Program-made: the position numbers and the translations under genes
Shown here: positions 19,376 to 29,814 of the stretch, piece after piece
Position numbering within the stretch: the first letter of the stretch is position 1
How the letters are laid out: each line of letters begins with the position of its first letter
The notes under the pieces: model-generated
What the model was told of the DNA's origin: nothing
The model's database searches: none
What the model saw: only the letters and a program-made list of their open reading frames with translations
NCBI GenBank assembly: GCA_046530785.1
Contig: JBHEQT010000010.1
Coordinates: 1 to 56,209, forward strand
DNA: 56,209 nt
Direction of reading: 5' to 3'
From: Arsenophonus sp046530785
Lineage (GTDB): Bacteria; Pseudomonadota; Gammaproteobacteria; Enterobacterales; Enterobacteriaceae

Positions 19376-21060
19376 CAATAGAATATTTGATGATAATATC
19401 AAAGATCCATATTTCTAATAAATAAAAATAGGAAGTGGAGAAGAGGGGAGGAGTGATCTTCGATTTAGAAGCGATATCAAAAATAAATTAGATATCAGAA
19501 ATACTGTTGTTTTTAAATAATTAATTAAAAATATAAACATGATCTTCTTTAATTTTTATTTAAATTAGATTAAGATTAAAATCTATATAGGAGATTTTAA
19601 TAAAGTTTTTTCATAATTTTTTATATCATCCTAATTGAATATCTGAAAGAAATATTTAATAATGAAGTTTAATATATATTAAATATGCGTATTATCTACT
19701 TCTTATATTGAAATATCGTTTTTTGTTAGTATAAATATAAAATAAAGTATATAATATTACTTCATAATCTTATTGAGAGAAATTCTAGTTACAAAAAAAA
19801 ATACAACAATTAAATATCAACTCCATATTTATTTATTATCAGAATTATAAACAAAAATTATACGATTAAAAATTTGAAATAAGTACTCTAAATTTTAGCT
19901 TAGAAAAATTCTATACTGTTAATTTAGGATTATATTTTAGTAAAAAAATTTTTAAAATGAAATTAATATTGCAGAAAAATGAGTTAAATGAATCCTTCCA
20001 TCATATTATATTTTATAATATAGTATTTATTTTCTTTTCATGATTTTATTTATACTAATTCTTTATTTAATTTAAGTAATTCTGCTATAAGTTTTTTACT
20101 TTTTTTATAAAAATAAAACTATCCAGCTATACAATTTTCTCATTAATTTTTCGTTTTTAGAAATAAAATACAAAAACTTTTATTGAATACATTCAAAGTA
20201 TTCTAATGAATATCATTTCACTTCACAATTCTATATTTTCCTATCTCTCCTTTTATTATTTTAAGGGTTTTATGTTTTATTTTTTTTAAAATTTGCAAAG
20301 TAATTCATGCTATTAAAATTCTGATTCGGATAGTAATAAGTTCCTATATTAACATGATTAATCACTTTATTTATCAAATGATTTTAACGAAAATAGAAAG
20401 TATTTTATTTCTAATAATAAAATTTATCTTTTTTCTCTAACGGATAATAGATGCAGAGTTCAGTAAGATTAAGCTTTAAAACATTATTAATTTTGTTATC
20501 ATCCTGGTGAATCTCTCTTTTTAATTATCTCTTTCGTATTTTTAATAAGTTTATACAAAATAAATTTAATTCTAAATATCGAAGTTAAAAATTTAAAATT
20601 AACAAGAAACATGACAAATTTTACTTTCTTTTAAAATACACCTCTCGTTTATATTAATAGAAACATAGAATTAATTAATAGTTGTTACTTAAACTTAACA
20701 ATATTCAGTAAAATTTTTAAATATAAAATCTCACTATTAAATATGAAAATATTTATCAAATTTCTATTTCCTATTTATTCTCTCTCCTTATAAAAATTTT
20801 ATTTTATATTCATTTTAGTCGATATTTATAAACCCTCTCTTTGATAAATAGATACTGATTGGAGGCTTAATATATAGAAATATACACAATACTATTTTTA
20901 GTAGTATCTAAAACATCAATTACGATAAAAAATAAAGTAATCTCCTATATCCCCCTTTTTTTATTATCTAAAAAACTTTAACTGGAATTAATAGATTTTA
21001 TATCTATTAAAATTATAATATCATCGTTATATTATAAAGTTTTATCTTCATGATTCCCAA

Positions 21061-21100
21061 CAACTAATATGTTCTTTATTCATATTAGTTGAATAAAGAA
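21061..21100. repeat. Interlocked double inverted repeat (A-B-A'-B')
   Basis: CAACTAATATG (21061-21071) pairs perfectly with 21081-21091, and TTCTTTATTC (21072-21081) pairs perfectly with 21091-21100. The two hairpins exclude each other or form a pseudoknot-like arrangement, and together they use all 40 bases. Found 160 bp upstream of the possible pseudogene frame. Function unknown. Confidence 0.7.
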
Positions 21101-21259
21101 ATCATTTTATTCCTATTTCATCGTATACATTATTACATTTATCAATTTCTTTATGATAAACTTATATTTATTGTAATGATTTTATCATTAATTATTTAAT
21201 ATCTTTTCTCCGCTAGTTTTCTGAGTTATTATTAAAAATAACTTCTCAATAATTTTATC

Positions 21260-21742
21260 ATGAAATTCAATATTTGGTTCTTATGTACTATTAATTTCCT
21301 TACCCGTTATAATAAGAGGAAGCTACCTCATATAAATAACAAAATCTATAAAATTATAGTATCCGTTAATGTTAATAATCTATTCTAGTTAAGGAATTAG
21401 AATTTACAAATAGATATCACAAAAAAAGTCTTTTATCATGAAAAAATTAATTCAGAACAACTAGAGAGTTCCTTATTAGAATTAACTTCTGTGTACTCGT
21501 CTTATTATTTTTTAATAAATCATGAAGATATCGGTTTTAACGGATAACTATATTGATTATATAATTTATTATTACATAAAATTCAATTTTATGACTACAG
21601 TAATTATTTATATCAAAATAAAGGAATCAGTACACCTTTAACACATAGCGATTTTGTTAAATACTATTTTAATAACTTAAATTTATGCACCGATTATGTT
21701 TTTCAAAATGAAAATTCTGGATATATATATATATCAAAATAA
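21260..21742 (+). pseudogene. Possible decayed gene, one frame with four stops
   Basis: One frame stays open in three long runs, broken by TAG at 21386 and 21398, TAA at 21545 and TGA at 21554, and ends at TAA 21740. The runs are about 42, 48 and 61 codons, against a typical random run of about ten codons at this AT content. The peptide has a balanced composition (for example KVFYHEKINSEQLESSLLEL and GISTPLTHSDFVKYYF) rather than the Lys/Asn/Ile/Tyr noise of the deserts. I do not recognise the family. Given how much desert is scanned, chance is not excluded. Confidence 0.3.
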
Positions 21743-22889
21743 TATATTCAATCTTTTATTAAACAGATAGGCACCAAAAAAAAGAGCAACACCTATAAAT
21801 TTTCTTAAAATGTATTAAAAATAAAAACAGATTTGATATATGAAATTAAATATAAAGTATCGTATAAAAGTATGTGATGGATTTTTTGCTTAAATACCCA
21901 CCAATTATTCTAAATTATGTACTTTTTATTGAAATATTATGTGCAATATGAAATAAAAATTATATTTAACAAAATATGTTTGTCATTAATTTTTTTATAA
22001 TAACTTGTATTGCTTATTTAGTAGTAATTACAAAATAAGAGGATCTATTATTTATAATAATTTTAGAAAATTTTATTTTATATTCTCATATATTTAGATT
22101 AATAAGATCATAGTTTTAATAATGTCTTTATCAGTAAATCCATATCTAATTAAAACTAATATTTATTATTTTATAAAAATAGAAAGTATTTTATGCGCTT
22201 TTTACTATCTCAGTCAATAAGATGAATTATATAATTAAACTGAGGTAAGATATGAATTATTCGTGCTAAAGCATTATTATGTTAAAAAATTTTGAAAATA
22301 GAGAAATATACTTAAATGATTAATGAATAATAAGTATTAATTTATAAAGTTTTTGTATAAGATTATTCACACATTATATTCGATAATATATTAATCTCAA
22401 TGTGCACTTCACGGTTTACTTAAATAAATTTAAATATATTTTTAGAAATAATTTAATCCTTCTTAATTAAAATTATTTTTAGTAAAAAATACAATAATTT
22501 TGATTTTGCTATTTAATAATTAGAAGAATAATAATTTTTATCATTTAATTGAATAATCTAAAATTTAATAACTTTTTAAAATAAAATATGGATAAAGTTA
22601 AAATAATAATTGGAAATTATTTTTTAAACTATGTAAAATATCTACTATTTTATTTAGTTATTGTTTATAAAAGTAATAACTAAATATTATCCAATATTCT
22701 TATATTAATCAATAATTTTAATATTTTGTTAAAAAAAGATCAATCATTTTCGTATTTTAATTTTTTAATTTTAAAAAAAATTCAAAAATCAATAATGAAA
22801 ATAATAAATTTTATCTATAAATCCAACATTAGATAATATAAATATTATGAATAATTATTAATTAATAATTAATATATAAAGGAATAGTT

Positions 22890-23567
22890 ATGTCAACTTT
22901 AGTTACCTGGCAAAGTGTCATAGGACAAGAAAAAAAAAAGTATTTCTGTAATATCTTAAATTATATTTATAAATTACGTCAACAAGGTGTAAGAATCTTT
23001 CCAGAACAAAAAGATGTCTTCAATGCTTTTCGTTATACAAAATTGAGCGAAATAAAAATTGTGATACTTGGACAAGATCCTTACCATAATCATAATCAAG
23101 CGCATGGTCTCTCTTTTTCAGTTCAGCCAGGTGTTCCTGCTCCTCCTTCACTAGTTAATATCTACAAAGAACTAGTAAAAGATATTGCGGATTTTCAATA
23201 TCCTAACCACGGTTATCTCGTTAGTTGGGCGAAACAAGGTATTTTGTTATTAAATACAGTTTTAACTGTTGAAGAAAACAAACCACATTCACATGCAAAT
23301 ATTGGTTGGGAAATATTTACAGATAAGATTATTTCAACGATTAACCAATATTGCATTGGAGTAATTTTTTTACTATGGGGATCCCATGCTAAAAAAAAAA
23401 TAAATTTTATTGATATCAAAAAACATTTTATTCTTAAATCATCTCATCCTTCACCTCTCTCTGTTCATAGAGGTTTTTTCGGTTGCCAACATTTTTCTAA
23501 AAGTAATGAAATATTGATAAAACAAGGATTAAATCCTATTGATTGGACACCGATTATTTTGGAATGA
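22890..23567 (+). CDS. ung: Uracil-DNA glycosylase
   Basis: Excises uracil from DNA, the first step of base excision repair after cytosine deamination. It has 225 residues; E. coli has 229. The catalytic Asp is Asp63 in GQDPYH, and the late HPSPLSVHRG loop carries the catalytic His. The usually conserved GPG after GQDPYH is replaced by NHN (GQDPYHNHNQAHGL), a divergent active-site rim. The gene contains two runs of ten A (22930-22939 and 23391-23400), both in frame in the DNA but potential slippage points. A Shine-Dalgarno AAAGGAA lies upstream. It converges on grpE. Keeping ung matters in a genome under strong C-to-T pressure. Confidence 0.96.
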   Translation: MSTLVTWQSVIGQEKKKYFCNILNYIYKLRQQGVRIFPEQKDVFNAFRYTKLSEIKIVILGQDPYHNHNQAHGLSFSVQPGVPAPPSLVNIYKELVKDIADFQYPNHGYLVSWAKQGILLLNTVLTVEENKPHSHANIGWEIFTDKIISTINQYCIGVIFLLWGSHAKKKINFIDIKKHFILKSSHPSPLSVHRGFFGCQHFSKSNEILIKQGLNPIDWTPIILE

Positions 23568-23586
23568 ATAAACTGAATTTCAACTA

Positions 23587-24219
23587 TTATATAGGTGGAA
23601 CTATTTTATCTTTTTTTGCTTTTGAGACGATTACCATCGCCGGTCTCAGTAGACGACCATTTAAGGTATAACCTTTTTGCATAACATCAATAACTTGGTT
23701 AGGTTCATGTTCTTCAGAATCAATCGTCGTCATTGCTTGATGCAATTCCGGATTGAAAGGAATATTCTTCTCAACCACTACCTTAATACCATATTTATTA
23801 ACGGTATCTAAAAAGGATTTTAACGTTAATTCAAGCCCCTCAAGCATCGATATCGATTCATCTTTTTTTAGATGAACAATTTCGATTGCTCTTTCCAAAT
23901 TATCAATTACAGGTAATAAGTCATTAGCAAACCTCTCTAAAGCAAACTTATACGTTTTTTCAATGTTTTGCTCAGTACGACGACGCATATTTTCCACTTC
24001 AGCTTTAGCACGTAATAAAGTTTCACGTTCATGTTTTTGTGCTTCAAGAAGTTGTTGCTTTAGTTCAATAATTTGTGGATCAATTAATACTTCATCTGCA
24101 GAACTCAGTGGCTGTTTATTTTTAACTATTTCTTCCTGTAACTCATTTTTTTGAGATTTTATTAATTCTTTTTGTTTATCATCTTGCTCATCATGTACTT
24201 TATTATCTTTACTACTCAT
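23587..24219 (-). CDS. grpE: GrpE, nucleotide exchange factor of DnaK
   Basis: Releases ADP from DnaK and drives the chaperone cycle. The ATG at 24219 (MSSKDNKV) is chosen over one four codons upstream: it has GGAG at the right distance and matches the E. coli start MSSKEQK. It encodes 210 residues; E. coli has 197. The order is a charged, disordered N-terminus, the long coiled-coil helix (about residues 45-100, KAEVENMRRRTEQNIEK), and the beta-wing domain ending MQKGYTLNGRLLRPAMVIV. The heat-shock promoter at 24267-24292 drives it. Divergent from nadK as in E. coli; convergent with ung. Confidence 0.96.
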   Translation of the reverse strand: MSSKDNKVHDEQDDKQKELIKSQKNELQEEIVKNKQPLSSADEVLIDPQIIELKQQLLEAQKHERETLLRAKAEVENMRRRTEQNIEKTYKFALERFANDLLPVIDNLERAIEIVHLKKDESISMLEGLELTLKSFLDTVNKYGIKVVVEKNIPFNPELHQAMTTIDSEEHEPNQVIDVMQKGYTLNGRLLRPAMVIVSKAKKDKIVPPI

Positions 24220-24266
24220 CAATATCTCCATATGCTTTGTATATTAACCCATATTATTAAATTATT

Positions 24267-24292
24267 ATGGGGGTAAAAATTTGGGATTCAAG
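24267..24292 (-). promoter_or_regulatory. Sigma-32 heat-shock promoter of grpE
   Basis: On the minus strand CTTGAA (24287-24292) and CCCCAT (24267-24272) are separated by 14 bases, both boxes matching the sigma-32 consensus exactly. The -10 box lies about 48 bp upstream of the chosen grpE ATG. The C-run stands out in the AT-rich spacer, which argues for selection. Confidence 0.8.
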
Positions 24293-24323
24293 AGAACATA
24301 TTAACATGTAATAGGAAAAAAGA

Positions 24324-25221
24324 ATGATCATTAAGAAAGAAGAAAAAAAAAATATTTAAATATATTGGTATTGTAGGATACCTTCGCCATCCAGGTGCGC
24401 TAGAAACTTACGAACAACTTTATAATTGGTTACGAGAAAAAGAATATAAAGTAATTGTTGAAAAACAAATTACCAAACAGCTTAATTTAAAAAATATTAT
24501 CACAGGAGGATTAACAAAAATTGGTAAAATAGCTGATTTAATTATTGTTATTGGTGGAGACGGTAATATGTTAGGAGCAGCTAGAGTTTTATCACGATAT
24601 AAAAATAAAGTTATTGGTATCAATCGTGGTAACCTTGGGTTTTTAGCTGATCTTGGACCAGGTAATATTTCACAAAAGTTAACAGAAATATTATCTGGTA
24701 ATTTTTATGAAGAAGAGCGTTTCTTATTAGAAACTCAGATAAAAAAAAGAAATAATAAACTTCTTATAAAAACTGCGATTAATGAGGTAATTTTACACCC
24801 TGGAAAAGTAGCTCACATGATTGAATTTGATGTTTATATTGATGATCGCTTTGCTTTTTCTCAACGTTCTGATGGATTAATTATTACTACACCAACTGGT
24901 TCAACTGCTTATTCACTCTCTGCAGGTGGCCCAATACTCACTCCTAATCTTGAAGCTATTGCGCTAGTCCCTATGTTCCCTCATACTCTTTCATCTCGCC
25001 CTTTAGTTATCAGTAGTAATAGTAGCATTAAATTAAAATTTAAACAAAAAAAGATTAATTATGAAATAAGCTGTGATAGCCAAATTATTTTACCTATTCA
25101 AGATGATGATGAAGTATTAATCAAAAAGAGTAATAAAAAACTCAATCTTATTCATCCAAAAGATTATAATTATTTTAATACGTTAAATTCAAAATTAGGA
25201 TGGTCAAAGAAAACATTTTAA
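24324..25221 (+). CDS. nadK: NAD kinase, out of frame at an A10 tract (likely slippage-rescued)
   Basis: Phosphorylates NAD to NADP; essential in bacteria. The ATG at 24324 has AGGA seven bases upstream, but its frame stops after 11 codons. The run of ten A at 24343-24352 is the cause: with nine A the frame continues as ...KKIFKYIGIVGYLRHPGA, matching E. coli NadK (FKCIGIVGHPRHP), and runs to 25221 as a 298-residue protein (E. coli 292). In the correct downstream frame there is no ATG before 24568, which would remove the N-terminal third and the catalytic GGDGN. Downstream everything is intact: GGDGNML, NEVILHPGKVAHM, TPTGSTAYSLSAGGP, HPKDYNYFNTL. Transcriptional slippage at poly-A is known to rescue symbiont genes; that is my inference here. 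A sequencing error is the alternative. Confidence 0.9.
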
Positions 25222-26166
25222 TTTTTAATTAACTTTAATAGTTTAAAATTAATTAATTTTGTATTTATTTAATTTATTTTGTTTTTATTTATAGAATAAA
25301 ATCATATAATTATTTAAATTAAGTATCAACAATTTTACCTAACTCTTCTTAAACTTTAAATTAATTTCCATATAACTATTGATTTTATTATAAAAATATA
25401 ATAGAATGTTAAGTTTTAATTAATAAAAAATTTTTTAGATATAAGAAGAATAGAATCATTAAATATCTACATATATTTAATAGTTTTTATAATATTATAA
25501 TAGAAAATTTCGATAATTTTCTCTTTTAAATATTTTAAATAGCAATTTCATAGTATTTTAGTAACACTGATAATTTTGTTAAATAATATCGCATTTTTCT
25601 CATTGATGTTTTATAAAATCGTTAAAGGATAAAGGAATAAGAAATTATAAGTTTTAGGGTTTTCAAATTCACCTTCAAATCATTGAAGGAGACTAAACAA
25701 ATAATTAATCTATAACTTGTTTATTTTTAATAATTGCCTATACCAGAAAATAGTTTTATATTTTAAACTCAATATCAACATTATATTTTATACTTTTATT
25801 ATTTTTAATATAATTAAAATTCCAGATACTCATTAATACTAAACTAGATAATTTATCATATTTATTTGATATTTGGATATTTCTTATTGGAAGTAAAGTA
25901 TTTTTTATAATTTAATATATTTCTATTTAGGATTTTAATAAATTTAATTATATTTATATAATCCTAGATATAAATATCAAATGTAATTAAATACAAATCT
26001 ATTAATTTATGTGAATTACTTTTATATTTTTAATATATATATTGGATTAGTACATAATTAAAATAAAAATACTTATTATTTAAAAAATATAAGTTATTAC
26101 TAGAAAGATATAAAAGATATCTCTCATTTTATATACAATTTAATTTCTTTCTTTAGAATTATTTTC

Positions 26167-26193
26167 TTAATTTTAATCAATGATTAAAATTAA
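26167..26193. repeat. Perfect inverted repeat, 13-bp arms, 1-nt centre
   Basis: Arms 26167-26179 (TTAATTTTAATCA) and 26181-26193 pair perfectly around one A. No gene lies nearby. Confidence 0.6.
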
Positions 26194-26326
26194 AAGAGAA
26201 ATATATTTACTTAATCAATGAACTGAAAATTTACTATAACTATTATTTAGAGTTAAAATATTTAAAAGTGATTAAGTTTATGCTATCTGTTATTAACTTA
26301 TTATTAAAGTTTAGATAGTAATTAAA

Positions 26327-26345
26327 GGGGGGAAGGGACCCCCCC
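26327..26345. repeat. G6...C7 island
   Basis: Six G, then AAGGGA, then seven C: a strong G:C hairpin in the middle of the recN desert, with flanking AA and TT extending the stem. It is the most GC-rich 19 bases in the non-coding part of the window. Function unknown; compare 9058 and 13172. Confidence 0.65.
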
Positions 26346-28026
26346 TTCGAAAGGAATTCTTTATTTAATAGTGATAATGTAAGAATACGATATGCAAGAG
26401 TATAAGAAATTACTTATATTTTAAAATGGATACTAATAAGTAACGAAATAGAATAATTATCCATATGTTTATTTTTATATTAAATATTGGAGTATTTTAT
26501 TGTGAAGATTTAGATCCCATATCTTCTGATCGAGTTATTTGTTATTAATTTAAGTGGTTATTTTTAATTTTTAGTGAAAAGTAGTTTCTAAAACACCATA
26601 ATTTTATCCCATTGAAATATTTTCAATTAAAAACTTAGAATAAATAATTTATTTTAATAAACTCATCAAAACTATTAAATAGATAAACTTTTATAAAGAA
26701 AATATTAAAATCCTATTACGGTATATCCTGGTGGTAATGATATCAAAAAATATTATTATTCATTCCTTGATTTATTTTCATAGAAATAATCTCTTAAAAC
26801 TGTAAATACAAAAAATTTATAATGGGTCTTTAATTTTTAAAAATGCTACTCAATGATATAATCCAAATAAACTAAATAAGATATATATCCTACTCTGATC
26901 TCTATTATTAAAAGATTACTTTCAACTATGTCAAATAAATTTGATACAGTTTTTAATTAAAAGGGATTATTATTTAATATCTTATTTTTTTTGTAAAGTT
27001 AATACATTTTTAATTTTAAAAAAAAGATATAAATTAAAATTAAACTTTTCCATCTATTCGTATTTACAAATAAAATCAAATTAAGATCATTATATTCATT
27101 TTTTCGATATTCCATTTAAACCTATAAATTTTTAAATGCTAAAATAATTAATAAAATTTTTTAAAAACTGATTACCAAATACCTGAGATTAGATTTTGAT
27201 TAATTAACTGAGAAAATTATAAAACATTGGATTTAATAAATGTAAAGATATAAATAATATCTCTTATTATGAAAAATAATTTCAATTTTTAGAGGTATAA
27301 ATTTCTATATTTTCTAAAAATTACATTTTCAAAAAATATAGAAAACATTTGTAAAAACATAAAATATATAAAATATATAACTTATTACTAATGATAAGGA
27401 CCAAAACTACAAAATTATATTGGTTGCAGATATATTTTATAATTAGTACAATTATAAAATAAAACAAGATATAAAATAAGTATTAGAAATACACTCTCAA
27501 TTGATATTTTAGTTTCTCTCTAAAATAACTTTATCTAGTTAAATATTAAAAGTTTTCTTTCTAATTAAGATCTTCAAATTCTATTATTGAAAATCTATAA
27601 TATTCTATTAATTACAGTAAAAGAAATCTAAAAGCAAATCATTATTTGGTTATTAAATAACTTAACTTAAAAATCTTGATATTTACTAATGAATTTTTAT
27701 GATAAATAATAAAAAATTAATTTATATCTATGAAAAATTGTCATCTAAAAATTTTTTTAAAAAATAATTTTTCAATAGAAAATATAGAAAAATCTTTCTA
27801 AATTTTATTTTACCACTCTATTTTATATAGATATTATGAAAAATTTATATTAATCAAATTTAAAAATATACATTTTATTAAAATATATATTTTTAATATA
27901 GATCAGGTTTCTTAACTATAAAAAACTATCATTTTTTAATTTTAATGGATAATCATGATTCTTATTAAAGATATATTATCAGAGATATTTATTATTATCA
28001 TAATTATAAAAGAAGAAATAAGTAGC

Positions 28027-28051
28027 ACAGTATACTTATAAAGTATACTGT
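28027..28051. repeat. Perfect inverted repeat, 11-bp arms, 3-nt loop
   Basis: ACAGTATACTT (28027-28037) pairs with 28041-28051 over ATA. No gene is close. Could be an operator-like relic or a chance product. Confidence 0.55.
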
Positions 28052-28702
28052 CAATATATTTCGTTAATTACTATATTGATTAATACCAAAAATATCTCTT
28101 GGATAATTTACAAAAACCAAAATTCGCTATCATTTGAAATAAATTTTTAGAAAAATATATGTTAAAATTAACAATAATGAATAAAATTTCAATAAATAAA
28201 AATTGAACGAATATTCACATCTCAAATAATTTATTGAATATTTTCTTAAAAATCTAATAATCTTGATATTATCAGATAATAATTATTAAAATAGAAAAAT
28301 ATAAAGAACTAATCAATTGTAATTTCTTAATGAAGGGAGGGAATTAAAAACAAATATTATCAATATTTTAAATAATTAAAAAGTAAGAAATTAATAATGT
28401 CAATATAATTAAGTTATTATAGTAATCGTCGGATAGAGTTAAATTCTGTTTAGCTATTTTAATTAAAAAATAAAATAAAAATATATTAATCTATTTATAA
28501 TGGGGGAAATATTCGAGTAAAATCTAAATTACTTTTTACTATATTTAAACAATTATTTAATAAATAAGAAAAATAAAAAAATCAACAACAAAATGATTAT
28601 AATCAGTTAACTTTTATATAGATTCAAAACTCAAGATTAATTTAGATTAAAATAGCTCAAAATTTTCTTTGAATTCGGAGACCAACATGTTATTAAATTA
28701 AG

Positions 28703-28734
28703 TTTAAGTAATTAGTAATTACTAATTACTTAAA
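28703..28734. repeat. Perfect 32-bp palindrome
   Basis: A palindrome with 16-bp arms and no centre, made of nested TTAAGTAATTAGTAA and its complement. It lies about 620 bp upstream of bamE in the recN desert. Because the DNA equals its own complement it could extrude as a cruciform. Function unknown. Confidence 0.75.
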
Positions 28735-29352
28735 GATTTATCAATTTTCAATATATTAATAAGTATTTTATGACTGATATAAATATCAATCTTAAAATAT
28801 TTACAGATTAATTATATAACCAAAGTAAAGTTGTAATATTTCAATGAAATCTGATTATTCAGATAAATTTTTGATAAAAATACTTTATTTTAAAGATCTT
28901 TTAGATAAACTTATTAGTTTATATAATTTATAACCAATTAAAAATGGATACCTTTTCATTCGTTTTTGATGAAGTTGATGTAGAGAAATACTACTCTTAT
29001 CATCTGAGTATCTGAAAATTTTTCCAAAATTAAAAATTTAACTAAAGTTATTTTATTATTTAATTACATTAGATCATATAGTATAGAAATTTATATTTTT
29101 ATCTAAAAAATACCAATTAATAATCATAAAAAGAAAGAAAGTGATAATTCTAAATCACATTTATTATAAAAGTTAAACTTTAAATATTAAACTTTAGTAA
29201 AGTACTATAATACTGATTGTAGAAAATCTTTTTAATATAATATAAATAACTTTATTTCTATATAAAAGATAACAAAAAACTAGAAAAGTTCTCAACTTGA
29301 TTAATATTAAAAATAATAGTTACTATTTATGTATGTAAAGGAATATGTAAGA

Positions 29353-29679
29353 ATGCGTTATAAACTTTTAATTTTTACTATTATGTTTCTTATGATCTTA
29401 ACATCAGGTTGTTTTATACCAGAGAGATTTGTTTACCACCCTGAAATTAATCAAGGAAACTACTTTTCTAATAATGATTTTGAAAAAATAAAAAAAGGAA
29501 TGACTCAACAAGAAGTAATTTCTATATTAGGAACACCAATGTTAAAAGAATTATTTGGCCAAAATATTTGGTATTATATATTTCGTCAACAACCTTCTCA
29601 TGGAGAAGTTAAACAAAAAACATTAATACTCATTTTTGATCATAATAATTTTTTAATCGATATAAAAAATAATTCTTAG
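29353..29679 (+). CDS. bamE: BamE, outer-membrane assembly lipoprotein
   Basis: Lipoprotein of the BAM complex that inserts beta-barrel proteins into the outer membrane, and so is relevant to the usher encoded in this window. The ATG at 29353 is chosen over one at 29329 because it begins the signal peptide directly (MRYKLLIFTIMFLMILTSGC) and has AAGGAA upstream. The lipobox is LTSGC, with Cys20 as the lipidated residue in this frame. The SmpA/OmlA domain follows: INQGNYF, KKGMTQQEVISILGTP, WYYIFRQQP. It has 108 residues; E. coli has 113. Enteric order nadK-[recN]-bamE-rnfH holds. It converges on rnfH. Confidence 0.95.
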   Translation: MRYKLLIFTIMFLMILTSGCFIPERFVYHPEINQGNYFSNNDFEKIKKGMTQQEVISILGTPMLKELFGQNIWYYIFRQQPSHGEVKQKTLILIFDHNNFLIDIKNNS

Positions 29680-29718
29680 TTATTAAGATAATATAATATT
29701 ATTACTTATATAAGGTAA

Positions 29719-29757
29719 CTGTATTTTCAATACAGATATTTATCAATATAAATATCT
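29719..29757. terminator. Paired hairpins between bamE and rnfH
   Basis: CTGTATT/AATACAG (29719-29735, 3-nt loop) is followed at once by AGATATTTAT/ATAAATATCT (29734-29757, 4-nt loop). They lie in the spacer between two convergent genes, where a shared terminator is expected. No strong U-run follows, so efficiency is doubtful. Confidence 0.45.
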
Positions 29758-29814
29758 ATATAACTAGGTAATAAATAAATTTTTAGAAATTATCCTCTCT
29801 ACTTAAAAGGAATA

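Larger units (their letters stand above)
19103..22889. other. AT-rich desert between fimbrial operon and ung
   Basis: No intact gene. The E. coli genes around ung (grcA, srmB, yfiF, trxC) are not recognisable. It contains the operon terminator (19342-19375), an interlocked double hairpin (21061-21100), a possible pseudogene (21260-21742) and a C5-T7 tract near 20951. Confidence 0.55.
25222..29352. other. AT-rich desert at the recN locus
   Basis: E. coli has only recN (about 1.66 kb) between nadK and bamE. Here the gap is 4.1 kb with no frame resembling RecN. Visible structures are inverted repeats at 26167-26193, 28027-28051 and 28703-28734, and the G6/C7 island at 26327-26345. The gap is much longer than the missing gene, so other DNA was once present or the spacer has expanded. 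Confidence 0.55.

Noticed and set aside
21721..21734. AT dinucleotide repeat
   Set aside because: A simple microsatellite expected in DNA of this composition; likewise the ATT repeat near 9540 and AAAT repeat near 12055.
24568..25221. Short NadK starting at the ATG at 24568
   Set aside because: It would begin after the catalytic GGDGN and lose the N-terminal third, while perfect NadK sequence continues in frame upstream to the A10 tract.
28502..28520. A second heat-shock-like promoter suggested by ATGGGGG
   Set aside because: No CTTGAA box at the required distance and no gene downstream on that strand.
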